Positions 1-9,715 of a stretch of DNA of 64,000 nt are shown piece after piece; the first letter of the stretch is position 1, and each line of letters opens with the position of its first letter. Under the pieces are notes generated by a model, which saw only the letters and a program-made list of their open reading frames with translations, did no database searches and was not told the DNA's origin. The translations under genes were made by a program, and so were the position numbers. Origin of the DNA: Mycobacteroides salmoniphilum (GTDB lineage: Bacteria > Actinomycetota > Actinomycetes > Mycobacteriales > Mycobacteriaceae); contig NZ_CP024633.1 in assembly GCF_004924335.1 (NCBI RefSeq), forward strand, positions 1,116,001-1,180,000, in the 5' to 3' direction.

Positions 1-140
1 AGTAAGTAAGTAACCACAGCCGTGGGCGATAGCTGCCAGTTGGGCGGACGAACACCGCCGTCACTGGCCTTCAAGGCGTCGAGTTCGTGGGCGAACTGCT
101 GCTCGGCGTGCGGCCGGATCAGGGTATCGACTGCGGTCAT
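1..140 (-). CDS. AAA family ATPase (MoxR-like), N-terminal fragment, cut by window edge
   Basis: Only the first 46 codons are visible. The start ATG (complement of 138-140) overlaps the stop of the DUF5691 gene as ATGA, so the two are translationally coupled. The visible peptide begins MTAVDTLIRPHAEQQFAHEL and resembles the N-terminus of MoxR-type AAA ATPases found beside SWIM-finger and DUF5691 genes in actinobacteria. Walker motifs would lie outside the window, so the family call rests on this N-terminus and the operon context. Bases 1-13 are just over three copies of AGTA, encoding VTYLLT on the minus strand. Confidence 0.6.
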   Translation of the reverse strand, partial: MTAVDTLIRPHAEQQFAHELDALKASDGGVRPPNWQLSPTAVVTYL

Positions 141-1600
141 GGCAACTCCTTGGTGATGGCAGATCGTAACGTCAGGGCATCGATCAGCCGGGTAAAGATG
201 ACTGACCAGGTCTCGGCGGCCTCGGCTTGTAGATCAACAAGTTGTTTGATCCACGGATCATGTTGACCAACAGGAAGATTGATTTCCAACTCGCGGGTGT
301 ACTCTGACCAACGCCAGCCGGCGGCTGTCGGAGTGTTCACCTCGTTGCTCAGGCGTTTTACCGCGGCGGCGCAGATCCTGGGTGGCCACGGCACGGCAAT
401 CGAAGTCAGTATTTCCCCATGCTGCACGTTGGCTTGGGCTAATCGGCGCTCGACAAACTCAGACCGCTGCGGATCGGGAAGTGCACTGACCACAACATCC
501 GGGCAGGCATCGTGTCGTACGAGCGCGAGTGCCCAGGTGGCGTCGTTGGCGCGGGCGGTCTGGTGTGCCAACGGTTCGATAATATCGGCCGAGAACTCTT
601 CGGGGAGCGCGCGCACGATATCTCGTGGAGATGCGCGCAGGCTCTCGGTCAGTGCCGGCAGCAGCGGCGTTTTCGAGAGGATCTGCCGCAGCAGCCAGAC
701 GCTACGGCCTGTGCCGGAGGGAGCTTGACCGGTATCGATACCGTCGCGTGCTGCCTGCTCATCCAGTTCGTCCGGTAGCGCGATATGAATTGTTAATCTG
801 CCCAAACGTTTCCGTGCAGAGATGATCGACCGGGTGCGCTCGGTCATACGCTGTTGCAACGCGGAGCCGGGCAGCTTGGCCAAGAACTGTGCTGCCACAG
901 AACGTACTCCCTTAGCGCGGTCATCAAGAGCCTGCTCAAGGAAGGCCTCGTCGGCGAGGGACAGTCCGGGCTCGAGCGCCGCCAGCAGCGACTCGCGATC
1001 GGCGGCCTTTTCCTTGGCCCATACCGCTTCTAGCGCCCGCCGGGCGGATTCTGGATCTCTGCGACGCAGAGCAGATAGCCAGCCCTCTCGCTGGCTGAGT
1101 GAACCGTGAGTCCACAGCGAGTCGTCGGAATCATCGACGTAACCAACGCCCGCCACTTCGGCCACCCACTGCCCGCGACGCCCGAGGATTGCGGTGATCT
1201 CGGCATGATCCTGCTTGTGGGTGCCGGCCAGCTGTAGCAACCGGGGTATCAGCTGAATTGGCACCCGACGCTCTCGTGTCGCGATCTCGCGTAATGCCCA
1301 GGACGTCACGCGTTGGTTTGATTCCATTGCACTACAAAGTAATTCGGTAAGGGCGGGGGATACTTCGGGTAACTCGTCAGTGGGAGCAGGAGGCAGCGGG
1401 TCGACGGCGGGCGCGGGTTGAACACCGGCGCGCCCGGCGACGGTCATGAGGGCCGCGATCTCATAGGTGCCGTCGATGGAGTCGGTGTGCTGCTGTCCAA
1501 GGTGGTGGGAGATCAGCGGGTGATACCCGTCGAGCGGTATCGGTTTTCCGGCCAAACCGGTCACTGACAGCGATACCAGCTGATCCCAGGCTGCTGTCAT
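137..1600 (-). CDS. DUF5691 family protein
   Basis: The protein is about 487 residues with no signal peptide or membrane segment, rich in Ala, Leu and Arg helices. It resembles DUF5691, a helical-repeat-like family of unknown function encoded between a SWIM zinc-finger gene and a MoxR AAA ATPase. An upstream in-frame start at 1714 exists, but ATG at 1600 (MTAAWDQLVS) is preferred because it overlaps the stop of the SWIM gene as ATGA. The downstream stop overlaps the AAA start the same way. The three genes therefore look like one tightly coupled operon. Function is unknown; a scaffold or adaptor for the ATPase is only an inference. Confidence 0.75.
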   Translation of the reverse strand: MTAAWDQLVSLSVTGLAGKPIPLDGYHPLISHHLGQQHTDSIDGTYEIAALMTVAGRAGVQPAPAVDPLPPAPTDELPEVSPALTELLCSAMESNQRVTSWALREIATRERRVPIQLIPRLLQLAGTHKQDHAEITAILGRRGQWVAEVAGVGYVDDSDDSLWTHGSLSQREGWLSALRRRDPESARRALEAVWAKEKAADRESLLAALEPGLSLADEAFLEQALDDRAKGVRSVAAQFLAKLPGSALQQRMTERTRSIISARKRLGRLTIHIALPDELDEQAARDGIDTGQAPSGTGRSVWLLRQILSKTPLLPALTESLRASPRDIVRALPEEFSADIIEPLAHQTARANDATWALALVRHDACPDVVVSALPDPQRSEFVERRLAQANVQHGEILTSIAVPWPPRICAAAVKRLSNEVNTPTAAGWRWSEYTRELEINLPVGQHDPWIKQLVDLQAEAAETWSVIFTRLIDALTLRSAITKELP

Positions 1601-2901
1601 TGATGCACCAGCCCTTCTGGGGACCATGCCGCGACGAAACACATGCCGTGATCGGCGAGATCGCCCAGCACGTGCACTGGCTGCCCGCCGCTGACGGCCA
1701 ACAGCGACCACCACCAGTCGTCAGCGGCATGTAACGGCACCGAGTGTCCATCCTCATCCACCAACGTTGGCTCTCGTGAATTACTCAGGGCGGGACGGAC
1801 AGTGACGATCACTGGGAACTGGGTGAGCCAAGGGTCTAGGGCGATAGCCGCAGCGCGGTCGTCGAACGCGGCGGCGATGGTTGTGCCTGTCGCCGTCGGT
1901 GTGCCGATTGGCTGCGGGGCGTGGTGGCCGTCGGCGAGTAGCACCCGTTGCCTCGGCTGACCGGGATAGAAGTGCGCGGTCGCGGCAATGGCGGTGCCGG
2001 GCGGCGTGCCTGCGTCGAGCCCAGTGGAGTTGGGGGCGAAGGACATCAGTGTCGCTAACCTGTTGGTGGCGCGCCCGTACAGAAAGGTGCGGCGGGTCAC
2101 CAGCTTGTCGCTGCCGGTGTAGTTGCGCCCCAACACCTCCCATTCGTCCAGAACCCCCGGTATAGCCAGCACTTCCTCGGTAGTCACTGGGTAGCCAATG
2201 TGCCTGCGCACTGTGGCGGCCAGTGGCGGATCCAGCTCGTTGAGGTGGCGGTGAGCGTGTATCAGCAGTCTCAGCATGGACAGTTCGCGCAGCAGCTGAT
2301 CGGGCCAATTCGGCATCCGGAAGACGGAGGCCAGCTCCCGCACCCTAACGGCGACCCCCGGTGCTTGAGCGTCAACAAGGCGGGAGGCCACCGGGTCAAG
2401 CCACTTGTAGACCGAGGTATCGACACCGGCGAGGCCGTTGTGCAGTTGGTCGCGCAGCCACCGATCGAACTCTTCGAGACCGTCGCTGACGCGCTCTCTG
2501 CGGCGTTCGGCGGCTTTTGCGGCTCGCACGGGATCCGGGGCGGTTTTTGTCTCTGAGCGGGTGGCTCGGGTGGTCCGCCCATCGAGCCAGGACTGGACGA
2601 AGTCGACTGGTTCGTCGGTGTCGGGGACGGTGCCTGCGGACCACAGCAGCAGCAACCCGAGCGCATGTTTGCAGGGAAACTTGCGTGATGGGCAGGAGCA
2701 CTTGTAAGCGGGGCTGGCGAGGTCGATCATGGTCTGATACGGATTTTTGCCGCTACCGGCGCACAACCCCCAAACTGCTGTGCTGGTGCAGCCGATCTGG
2801 CTCCACGGTGTTTCTACTCCGAGCTTGCGGCCAGCAGATTGCGAGGAACTATCAGGGGCCAACGCCAAGACCTGATCGGCCCCCCACCGTTCTCCTCCCA
2901 C
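1597..2901 (-). CDS. SWIM zinc-finger protein
   Basis: This protein of 434 residues carries a SWIM-type zinc finger at about residues 68-79 (CSCPSRKFPCKH, the CxC...CxH signature) followed by a hydrophobic helix ALGLLLL. SWIM fingers bind nucleic acid or protein. The rest is Ala/Arg-rich and unassigned. The start is GTG at 2901; the beginning GERWGADQVLALAPD matches the usual start of this family. It is the first gene of the SWIM-DUF5691-AAA operon and begins 42 bp downstream of the xseB stop, so it may also be read from the xseA-xseB transcript. Its cellular role is unknown. Confidence 0.85.
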   Translation of the reverse strand: MGGERWGADQVLALAPDSSSQSAGRKLGVETPWSQIGCTSTAVWGLCAGSGKNPYQTMIDLASPAYKCSCPSRKFPCKHALGLLLLWSAGTVPDTDEPVDFVQSWLDGRTTRATRSETKTAPDPVRAAKAAERRRERVSDGLEEFDRWLRDQLHNGLAGVDTSVYKWLDPVASRLVDAQAPGVAVRVRELASVFRMPNWPDQLLRELSMLRLLIHAHRHLNELDPPLAATVRRHIGYPVTTEEVLAIPGVLDEWEVLGRNYTGSDKLVTRRTFLYGRATNRLATLMSFAPNSTGLDAGTPPGTAIAATAHFYPGQPRQRVLLADGHHAPQPIGTPTATGTTIAAAFDDRAAAIALDPWLTQFPVIVTVRPALSNSREPTLVDEDGHSVPLHAADDWWWSLLAVSGGQPVHVLGDLADHGMCFVAAWSPEGLVHQ

Positions 2902-2943
2902 GCTGACAGCTAACTCCAGAATGCTGCCATCCGCAACCTATGT

Positions 2944-3138
2944 TTATTCGGAGAGCGCGTCTTCGATGCGCTTGCGGGCGCCCGCCAGATGCTCCTCGCA
3001 GCGTTTGGCCAGTGCCTCGCCGCGCTCCCAGAGGGCCAGCGACGTGTCCAGATCCAGCCCGCCCTGTTCGAGCTGCTGCACGACGTCGATCAACTCGGCG
3101 CGCGCCTGCTCGTAGCCGAGCTCGGCGGGGTTGGTCAT
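2944..3138 (-). CDS. xseB: Exodeoxyribonuclease VII small subunit
   Basis: XseB is the small helical subunit of exonuclease VII, which degrades single-stranded DNA in repair. The 64-residue protein shows the family pattern of two helices: [19 protein letters not shown], then [18 protein letters not shown]. It is at the short end for the family. Its ATG overlaps the xseA stop by four bases, so subunit synthesis is coupled. The order xseA-xseB matches Rv1108c-Rv1107c. Confidence 0.95.
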   Translation of the reverse strand: MTNPAELGYEQARAELIDVVQQLEQGGLDLDTSLALWERGEALAKRCEEHLAGARKRIEDALSE

Positions 3139-4400
3139 GACGGTTCTCCTGTCGTCGATGAGCCGGTTACGTGAAGAGAATCGGTCACGGTCGCGGTCAC
3201 GGCACCATCGGAAACGCGCACACGCAGCGATGCTCCGGCGGGCGCGTCGGCCACCGTGCGCAGAACCTCCACGGTGCCATCGTCGCGTACGCGCTGCACC
3301 ACCGAGTACCCGCGTGCCAGGGTGGCGGCCGGTCCCAGCGTGGCCAGCTGTGCCGACAGGTGGCTCACCCGTTGGGTTTCGGATTCCACCATCCGCTTCA
3401 TATCGCGGCGCAATGCCGTGCGGGCGACGCTGATTTCCTCGTGGCGCACCGTCACCATGCGGAGTGGATCGGCCAGCACCGGCCGGCTGCGTACCTGGTC
3501 CAACCCGCGCTGCTCGCGCTGCACCCAGTTGCGCAACGCCTGGGCCGAACGCCGCCGCAAGTCCAGAATCAGCGCTTGCTCGGCCGCCGCATCGGGCACC
3601 AGTTTCTTGGCCGCGTCGGTGGGTGTTGCCGCGCGCAGGTCTGCCACCAGATCGGATAGCGGGTTGTCCGGCTCATGCCCGACGGCGCTCACTATCGGGG
3701 TGCGGCAGGCCGAAATCGCGCGGCACAGCGTCTCATCGGAGAACGGCAGCAGATCCTCCACGCTGCCACCGCCGCGGGCCAGCACGATCACATCCACCGA
3801 GGGGTCGGCATCCAGTGCCTGTAGCGCGGACACGATTTCTGCCACCGCATGCGGGCCCTGTACCGGGGTATTGCGGACCGCGAATTGCACTGCGGGCCAA
3901 CGTGCCAAGGCCACAGAGGTTACGTCGTGCTCGGCGGCACTCGCCCGGCCTGTGATCAGCCCGATGCGGGAAGGCAGGAACGGAACAGGGCGCTTCAACC
4001 GGGCATCGAACAATCCCTCGGCGGCCAGCAGCTGACGCAGCCGCTCGATTCGGGCGAGCAGCTCGCCGATCCCTACCGCACGAATCTCGCTGAGCCGCAA
4101 CGAAAATGATCCACGCACCGTGTAGAAGGTGGGCTTGCCGCACACCACCACCTGGGTGCCTTCGGTCAGCTTCACCGGCGCGTTGCGCACCATGTCGGGC
4201 GGGCAGGTCACTGTCAGCGACATGTCGGCGGACGGGTCGCGCAGCACCATGAACACGGTCTTACTGCCCGGCCGGACGTCGATCTGGGTCAGCTGACCTT
4301 CTACCCACACCTGGCCCAGGCGGTCGATCCACTTGGCCACCCGGGTGGCAACAGCCCGGACCGGCCAGGGGTTTTCGGGGCTGGTTCCCGGATCAGCCAC
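3135..4400 (-). CDS. xseA: Exodeoxyribonuclease VII large subunit
   Basis: This is the catalytic subunit of exonuclease VII (421 residues). The N-terminal OB-fold region runs to about residue 110, followed by the nuclease core with the characteristic segments PSRIGLITG and [21 protein letters not shown], then a long helical C-terminus that binds XseB. The length is typical. The start overlaps the end of the upstream Rv1109c-like gene by 8 bp and its stop overlaps xseB by 4 bp, giving one operon. It is syntenic with Rv1108c. Confidence 0.96.
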   Translation of the reverse strand: MADPGTSPENPWPVRAVATRVAKWIDRLGQVWVEGQLTQIDVRPGSKTVFMVLRDPSADMSLTVTCPPDMVRNAPVKLTEGTQVVVCGKPTFYTVRGSFSLRLSEIRAVGIGELLARIERLRQLLAAEGLFDARLKRPVPFLPSRIGLITGRASAAEHDVTSVALARWPAVQFAVRNTPVQGPHAVAEIVSALQALDADPSVDVIVLARGGGSVEDLLPFSDETLCRAISACRTPIVSAVGHEPDNPLSDLVADLRAATPTDAAKKLVPDAAAEQALILDLRRRSAQALRNWVQREQRGLDQVRSRPVLADPLRMVTVRHEEISVARTALRRDMKRMVESETQRVSHLSAQLATLGPAATLARGYSVVQRVRDDGTVEVLRTVADAPAGASLRVRVSDGAVTATVTDSLHVTGSSTTGEPS

Positions 4401-5097
4401 GGGCAGCGGCGCGGGTGATCCTGTTCGCGAGCAGGGTCTGATACGGCGCCCGTGCCTTGTGAGCGTCCTCGTAGGTCAGCAGGTCTTCGAGCTCGCCCAC
4501 GGACAGCGACTGCAGCCGTGCGCGCAGCTGAGCCAGCGTCAGGTCGTGGTAGCCGAGCTCGACGACGATGTCGGGAGCGTTCGGGTCCGGGGCGTCGGCG
4601 GGCGCCGCTGGTGCCGCCTTTTTGGCCGGGGCCTTCGGGGCGGCCGCCTTCTTCGCCGGCGTCTTGCGTGGCGTGGCCTTCGCGATCTCCGGCTCGGCCT
4701 CGGGTGCCGGTGCCGTCGCGGGTTCGGGAGCAGACGGCGCCGTGGGCTCCGCGGAGTACAGCGCAAACCGTCCCTGTGTCATCCGCTCGGCGGCGTCCTC
4801 GTAGACGGCGTTGGCCTGTGTCTCGTCGGGTTCGGGTGCGTCGAGCTCGTCGAGATCCTCGTCGAACGTTGCCCACTCCGGCTGCTCATCGGTGGGCGGG
4901 AAGATGTTTTCCCAGGTCTCGTCGCCCTTGATGGCCAATTCCGTGACTGTCTGCTGGAACCGCATGAAGTTCTGCACGGTCTGACTGGCGGCCGTCATGG
5001 GATAGGTCAGTACCGCCTGCGGCAGCTTGCGGGTCTCTTCGAGAACGGTGGCGGCGACCCCAAGAAGCAACCGGACGCCGAACGGAGGACGAATCAT
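4393..5097 (-). CDS. Lipid droplet-associated-type protein (Rv1109c-like)
   Basis: The protein has 234 residues in three parts: a conserved helical N-terminus (about residues 1-60), an acidic linker, and an Ala/Lys/Pro-rich stretch (about 130-175) reminiscent of histone-like tails (repeats of [11 protein letters not shown] type), then a conserved C-terminal helix-rich end. Proteins of this family and position are annotated as lipid-droplet-associated in mycobacteria and rhodococci. It is divergent from ispH (60 bp gap) and overlaps xseA. The basic tail could bind DNA or acidic lipid surfaces; that is inference. Confidence 0.75.
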   Translation of the reverse strand: MIRPPFGVRLLLGVAATVLEETRKLPQAVLTYPMTAASQTVQNFMRFQQTVTELAIKGDETWENIFPPTDEQPEWATFDEDLDELDAPEPDETQANAVYEDAAERMTQGRFALYSAEPTAPSAPEPATAPAPEAEPEIAKATPRKTPAKKAAAPKAPAKKAAPAAPADAPDPNAPDIVVELGYHDLTLAQLRARLQSLSVGELEDLLTYEDAHKARAPYQTLLANRITRAAARG

Positions 5098-5157
5098 GGG
5101 TCCAAGCTTGCCTTACATCGGTCGTGCAGCGAAAGGCTGGGCCGTAAGCTGGTGAGC

Positions 5158-6156
5158 ATGGCTGCAGTCGATATGGGCACTCCGGGGATGGTGAGCGCCG
5201 TCGTCGGCCCGCCGACGAGCAAGCGAGTGCTGCTGGCAGAGCCGCGTGGTTACTGCGCGGGTGTCGATCGTGCGGTCGAGACGGTGGAGCGGGCGCTGGA
5301 GAAACACGGCGCCCCTGTCTACGTCCGTCACGAGATTGTGCACAACCGCTACGTGGTGGAAACGCTGGCCAAGGCCGGGGCGATCTTCGTCGACGAGACC
5401 GATCAGGTGCCCGAGGGGGCGATCGTGGTGTTCTCCGCCCACGGTGTGGCTCCGACCGTCCACGTCGACGCCGCAGCGCGCAACCTGAAGACCATTGACG
5501 CCACCTGCCCGCTGGTTACCAAGGTGCACCAGGAGGCCAAGCGCTTCGCACGCGACGACTACGACATCCTGCTCATCGGTCACGAGGGGCATGAGGAGGT
5601 CGTCGGTACCGCCGGCGAGGCTCCCGATCACGTGCAGTTGGTCGACGGCCCCGGCTCGGTGGACAAGGTCACCGTGCGTGACGAGAACAAGGTCATCTGG
5701 CTGTCCCAGACGACGCTGAGCGTGGACGAGACCATGGAGACGGTCCAGCGCCTGCGGGAGCGATTCCCGACGCTGCAGGACCCGCCGAGCGACGACATCT
5801 GCTACGCCACCCAGAACCGTCAGGTCGCGGTGAAGGCGATGGCTCCCGAATGTGAGCTCGTGATCGTTGTCGGTTCGCGCAACTCGTCGAACTCGGTGCG
5901 CCTGGTCGAGGTGGCCCTCGGTGCGGGCTCCCACGCCTCGTACCTGGTGGATTACGCCGAAGACATCGACCCGGCCTGGCTTCAGGACGTGACGACGGTC
6001 GGGGTCACCTCAGGTGCCTCGGTGCCCGAAGTGCTGGTGCGCGGGGTTCTGGATCGGCTCGCCGAGTACGGCTACGGCCAGGTACAACCGGTCACCACCG
6101 CCAACGAGACATTGGTGTTCTCGCTGCCGCGAGAGCTGCGGGCCGCACGCCGCTAG
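5158..6156 (+). CDS. ispH: 4-hydroxy-3-methylbut-2-enyl diphosphate reductase
   Basis: IspH catalyses the last step of the non-mevalonate isoprenoid pathway, reducing HMBPP to IPP and DMAPP with a [4Fe-4S] cluster. The three cluster cysteines are visible at about C33 ([12 protein letters not shown]), C117 (DATCPLVTK) and C215 ([12 protein letters not shown]), and TTLSVDETM matches the family. The frame is open far upstream, but ATG at 5158 is chosen because family similarity starts just after it and the longer frame is antisense to the Rv1109c-like gene. The predicted product has 332 residues. It corresponds to Rv1110 and feeds polyprenyl phosphate supply for cell-wall synthesis. Confidence 0.97.
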   Translation: MAAVDMGTPGMVSAVVGPPTSKRVLLAEPRGYCAGVDRAVETVERALEKHGAPVYVRHEIVHNRYVVETLAKAGAIFVDETDQVPEGAIVVFSAHGVAPTVHVDAAARNLKTIDATCPLVTKVHQEAKRFARDDYDILLIGHEGHEEVVGTAGEAPDHVQLVDGPGSVDKVTVRDENKVIWLSQTTLSVDETMETVQRLRERFPTLQDPPSDDICYATQNRQVAVKAMAPECELVIVVGSRNSSNSVRLVEVALGAGSHASYLVDYAEDIDPAWLQDVTTVGVTSGASVPEVLVRGVLDRLAEYGYGQVQPVTTANETLVFSLPRELRAARR

Positions 6157-7089
6157 CTAGCGGTCGTAGTCCCAGGCGTCGTCGTATCGGTCCTGACGAC
6201 GCCGTGGCGGCGTCGGCGGGCGTTCGTCCCTGTACCTGACCGCCGGGCGGTGCGGTTCGCGCGTGGGTTCCGCCAGGGGCTCCCGGTAGCGGGGCCGCGG
6301 TTCGTACCCGTATTCGTCATATTCGTCGCGGACCCGACGCGCGGGACGGCGCTCGGTCCGCATCGGGCGCTCGTCCTCCCACGGTGTGCCGACCGCCGAC
6401 GTCCGCCGCGAGACGGGTTCGGAGTCATGGGTCGGACGGCGACGGACTCCGGACTCATGCCGACCGTGGCGTGTCCGTGCGGCGGGCTCGTCGGCGCGGG
6501 GGCGACGGGTCCGCGCGGTACTTCCGGCGGCCTTGCCGGTTGCGTCGGCATCCACCAGCGCCTGCACCCGTGTCCGGGCCGAAGACTTCGGCTTGGTCGT
6601 CTTGGTGGTCTTCGTCCTGGCGGGCCTGGCTGCCTTTTCCTTGGTGGGCCTGCCGGCGAAAATCCCCCAGTACCAGCGCACCACCCCGATGATCAGCACG
6701 CCCAGCGCCGTGCTGATCATCAGCGGAAAACGTTCGATCAGCGGGTACCCGATGGTGATCGCCGTCGACTTTCCGCCGGATAGTGGCGCCTGCGACATGA
6801 CCATGTAGGCCATGGGAATGCTCGCGAACAGGATGAGCGGCGGCTGCACGACGGCGGTGAAAATCGATGAGTGCCGCACCGCGAAAACCGCCACGACGCA
6901 TCCCGCCGCATAGCAGCCGGCAAAGGCGCCAGTCAGCTTCTCACCGTTGGTCATCGCGTCAATCGCAAAACCAAGAGCGGTACCAGCGACCGCGATCAGG
7001 ATGGCGCCCCACCATGGCACACCCGGAATATCGGGGTGCGCCGACCGGTGATCGGCTTCCACCGATGAGCGGGCGCGTTGACCTGTCAC
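6157..7089 (-). CDS. DUF6542 membrane protein (Rv1111c-like)
   Basis: The product has 310 residues and starts at GTG. Residues about 25-145 form four hydrophobic segments (for example WWGAILIAVAGTALGFAI and MISTALGVLIIGVVRWYWG), matching DUF6542. The rest is a long Arg/Pro/Thr-rich, probably disordered cytosolic tail. It ends one base after the ispH stop, so the two genes are convergent with no spacer. It occupies the place of Rv1111c. Function is unknown. Confidence 0.8.
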   Translation of the reverse strand: MTGQRARSSVEADHRSAHPDIPGVPWWGAILIAVAGTALGFAIDAMTNGEKLTGAFAGCYAAGCVVAVFAVRHSSIFTAVVQPPLILFASIPMAYMVMSQAPLSGGKSTAITIGYPLIERFPLMISTALGVLIIGVVRWYWGIFAGRPTKEKAARPARTKTTKTTKPKSSARTRVQALVDADATGKAAGSTARTRRPRADEPAARTRHGRHESGVRRRPTHDSEPVSRRTSAVGTPWEDERPMRTERRPARRVRDEYDEYGYEPRPRYREPLAEPTREPHRPAVRYRDERPPTPPRRRQDRYDDAWDYDR

Positions 7090-7151
7090 ATGTTGAAAGG
7101 TACCGGTGTCGAGCCGGATGTTCGGTAACGGTGCCCGTCAGCGCGCTTGTG

Positions 7152-7331
7152 TCAGCAGCATCGCGCGGATGGATTCGCGTCGGCGTCGGCGTACCGCGCC
7201 CGCCAAAACTCGGCTTCGGTGGGCACCGGATGGCCCGGGTGGCGCCGCCGCAGGTGCTCGACGTACCGCTGGTAGTCGTGGTCGCCCATGACGGAGGTGA
7301 CCCACCACACCAGCCCTTTGATCACCTTCAT
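7152..7331 (-). CDS. YbdD/YjiX family protein
   Basis: This short gene (59 residues) begins MKVIKGLVWWVTSVMGDHDY and ends in the family-typical NPSARCC. It overlaps the cstA stop as ATGA. YbdD/YjiX proteins are encoded directly after CstA-type peptide/pyruvate transporters and are thought to be needed for or to modulate their activity. The frame reads through conserved YVEHLRRRHPGHPVPTEAEF. The coupling to cstA and the conserved ends make the call firm despite the small size. Confidence 0.92.
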   Translation of the reverse strand: MKVIKGLVWWVTSVMGDHDYQRYVEHLRRRHPGHPVPTEAEFWRARYADADANPSARCC

Positions 7332-9595
7332 GTTCGGGTCCCGGCGAGTTCACGCGCTGCCCATTGTTTTTCGACTTCCTTCTCCACGTCGGTGGGCAGG
7401 AAGCCGCTGGGCGCGAAGAGTCTGGAAGGCACTGCCGGATCTTCCGTTACGGGCAGACCTCCGGCCCGGACTGCGCGCAGACATGTCCAGGCACCGGCCG
7501 CGACGACGATCAGCACCAACGAAGCGAAGACAGCCGACAGCGTCCCCTGGACCAACGTGTTACGGATCACGGCGTCGATAGCTTCGGGTGTCTTGGCGGT
7601 CTTGAACGTCGTCAAACCCGTATCGCGGGCCGCCGCATAGAGCCGGTGCTGTGTGAAGTACCCCACGGCGGGGTCCGAGGAGAAGATCTTCTGCCAGGAC
7701 GCGGCCATGGTGACGGTCAGGTCCCAGGCCAGCGGGATGCCCGGAATCCACGCCCACGCATAGAGCCGTTGTTTGACGGTCACCGTGAGCACCACCGTCA
7801 GGGCGATCGCGGCCAGCAGTTGGTTGGCGATGCCGAATAGCGGGAACAGGGTATTGATACCGCCCAGAGGGTCGGTGACACCCATGAGCAGAATCGAACC
7901 CCAGCCACCGACGACGATCGCCGAGCAGATCCATGCCCCGGCGCGCCAGGAGGCGTCCTTGAAGCGACGTAGCGGCCCGCCCAGGTTTCCCAGGGAGTCG
8001 GACAACATGAACCGGGCGACCCGGGTGCCGGCGTCGACGGTGGTGAGGATGAACAGTGCCTCGAACATGATCGCGAAGTGGTACCAGAAGGCCTTGAAAC
8101 CGCTGCCGCCGAATACATCCGACATGACATGCGAGATTCCGATGGCCAGGGTGGGGGCACCGCCCGTGCGCGAGACGATCGATGTTTCGCCGATGTCCTT
8201 GGCGGTTTGGGTCAGCTGCGCGCCGGTGATGTCCGGGCCGCCGATCGGCAGCGCGTTGACGTAGGCGGCCGCGGTCTCCGCGGTACCGCCGGTTACCGCG
8301 GTGGGGGCGTTGATCGCAAAGTACAAGTGCTGGTTGAGGATCGCCGCGGTGACCAATGCCATGACAGCGACGAAGGACTCTGTGAGCATGCCGCCGTATC
8401 CGATGAAGCGGGCCTGGCTCTCTTTCTGCAGCAGCTTGGGAGTGGTACCGGAGGCGATCAGTGAGTGAAAGCCCGACAGCGCCCCGCAGGCGATGGTGAT
8501 GAATAGGAAGGGGAATAGCGATCCGGCGAAGGCCGGCCCCGAGCTGTTGAAGGCGAACTCGCTGACTGCCGGTAGTTGCGCCACCGGCCGGGCGATCAGG
8601 ATGCCGACGGCCAGCATCGCGATGGTCCCGACCTTCATGAAGGTCGACAGGTAGTCGCGGGGAGCAAGGAGCAGCCACACCGGCAGCACCGAGGCGGCGA
8701 ATCCGTAAAACATCATCAGCCAGGCGATGGTGGTCTTGTCGAGGCTGAACAGTGTCTCGCCCCAGCCGGATTCGGCGACCCAACGGCCGGAGATGATGGC
8801 GGCGAGCAATAGTGCCACGCCGATGACGGTGACCTCGGTGACCTGCCCGGGTCGCAGATAGCGCAGGTACACGCCCATGAACAGCGCGATGGGGATGGTC
8901 ATCGCGATGGAGAACACACCCCAGGGGCTTTCGCCCAGGGCGTTGACGACAACCAGGCCCAGTACCGCGATCAGGATGATCATGATGACGAAAATCGCGA
9001 CCATCGCCGCGACTCCGCCGACGGTTCCCATCTCGTCGCGGGCCATCTGGCCCAGGCTGCGACCGCCGCGCCGGGTCGAGATCACCAGCACCAGGTAGTC
9101 CTGAACCGCCCCGGCGAGAACGACGCCAACGACGATCCAGATGATCCCGGGCAGGTAGCCCATCTGGGCGGCCAGCACCGGACCGACCAAGGGGCCGGCT
9201 CCGGCGATGGCGGCGAAGTGGTGGCCGAAGAGCACCCGCCGGTCGGTGGGGACGAAGTCCTTGCCGTTGTCGAGGGCCTCGGCGGGGGTGGCGCGGTCAT
9301 CCCGCGGCCTGACGAGTTTGCGTTCAATCAGCTTGGCGTAGAACCGGTAGGCGATCAGGTACGTGCAGATCGCGGCGACCACGAACCACACCGCGTTGAC
9401 GTGCTCCCCGCGCAGCAGCGCGATCATCGTCCAGGCGAAGGCTCCCAGCAGTGCCACCAGTACCAGCACCACACGCGATGTGGGCGAGGGCGCCCGGTTG
9501 TCGACGACGCCGACGGGAGGGAGGTCGGGGTCGGTGCGCAGCAGCTCGACGCCGGGTGGGGGAGTCAGATCCTGGGGCTCTACCGAGGTGGCCAT
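7328..9595 (-). CDS. cstA: CstA-type carbon starvation transporter
   Basis: CstA is a multi-spanning inner-membrane transporter for peptides or pyruvate, induced on starvation in other bacteria. The protein has 755 residues from ATG 9595 (MATSVEPQDL), which follows an AAGG ribosome-binding sequence; a longer in-frame start at 9652 lacks support. More than fifteen hydrophobic segments are visible, with the family motifs FGHHFAAIAGAGPLVGPVLA (about residues 125-145) and GFHSLIASGTTPK. It is followed by the YbdD partner in a two-gene operon. It is similar to Rv3063 but inserted here between the Rv1111c-like gene and ychF. Confidence 0.95.
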   Translation of the reverse strand: MATSVEPQDLTPPPGVELLRTDPDLPPVGVVDNRAPSPTSRVVLVLVALLGAFAWTMIALLRGEHVNAVWFVVAAICTYLIAYRFYAKLIERKLVRPRDDRATPAEALDNGKDFVPTDRRVLFGHHFAAIAGAGPLVGPVLAAQMGYLPGIIWIVVGVVLAGAVQDYLVLVISTRRGGRSLGQMARDEMGTVGGVAAMVAIFVIMIILIAVLGLVVVNALGESPWGVFSIAMTIPIALFMGVYLRYLRPGQVTEVTVIGVALLLAAIISGRWVAESGWGETLFSLDKTTIAWLMMFYGFAASVLPVWLLLAPRDYLSTFMKVGTIAMLAVGILIARPVAQLPAVSEFAFNSSGPAFAGSLFPFLFITIACGALSGFHSLIASGTTPKLLQKESQARFIGYGGMLTESFVAVMALVTAAILNQHLYFAINAPTAVTGGTAETAAAYVNALPIGGPDITGAQLTQTAKDIGETSIVSRTGGAPTLAIGISHVMSDVFGGSGFKAFWYHFAIMFEALFILTTVDAGTRVARFMLSDSLGNLGGPLRRFKDASWRAGAWICSAIVVGGWGSILLMGVTDPLGGINTLFPLFGIANQLLAAIALTVVLTVTVKQRLYAWAWIPGIPLAWDLTVTMAASWQKIFSSDPAVGYFTQHRLYAAARDTGLTTFKTAKTPEAIDAVIRNTLVQGTLSAVFASLVLIVVAAGAWTCLRAVRAGGLPVTEDPAVPSRLFAPSGFLPTDVEKEVEKQWAARELAGTRT

Positions 9596-9654
9596 GCGCG
9601 TTACCTTAGGTCCCTGCTGTGGCGCCCTGTCGTACATCGAGTGTCTGCTCAAGT

Positions 9655-9681
9655 TCAGGGATAGATCGGGGCGATCCCTGA
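9655..9681. promoter_or_regulatory. Inverted repeat upstream of small secreted protein gene
   Basis: TCAGGGAT and ATCCCTGA form 8-bp arms separated by 11 bp, lying 34 bp before the start of the gene at 9716 and 59 bp upstream of cstA. The same half-site (TCAGGGA) recurs as a tighter palindrome at 10054-10071. The position in a divergent promoter region suggests an operator; no regulator is identified. Confidence 0.4.
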
Positions 9682-9715
9682 TGTGGCTCGTGATCTTGAT
9701 TCATAGCGTTGGGGT

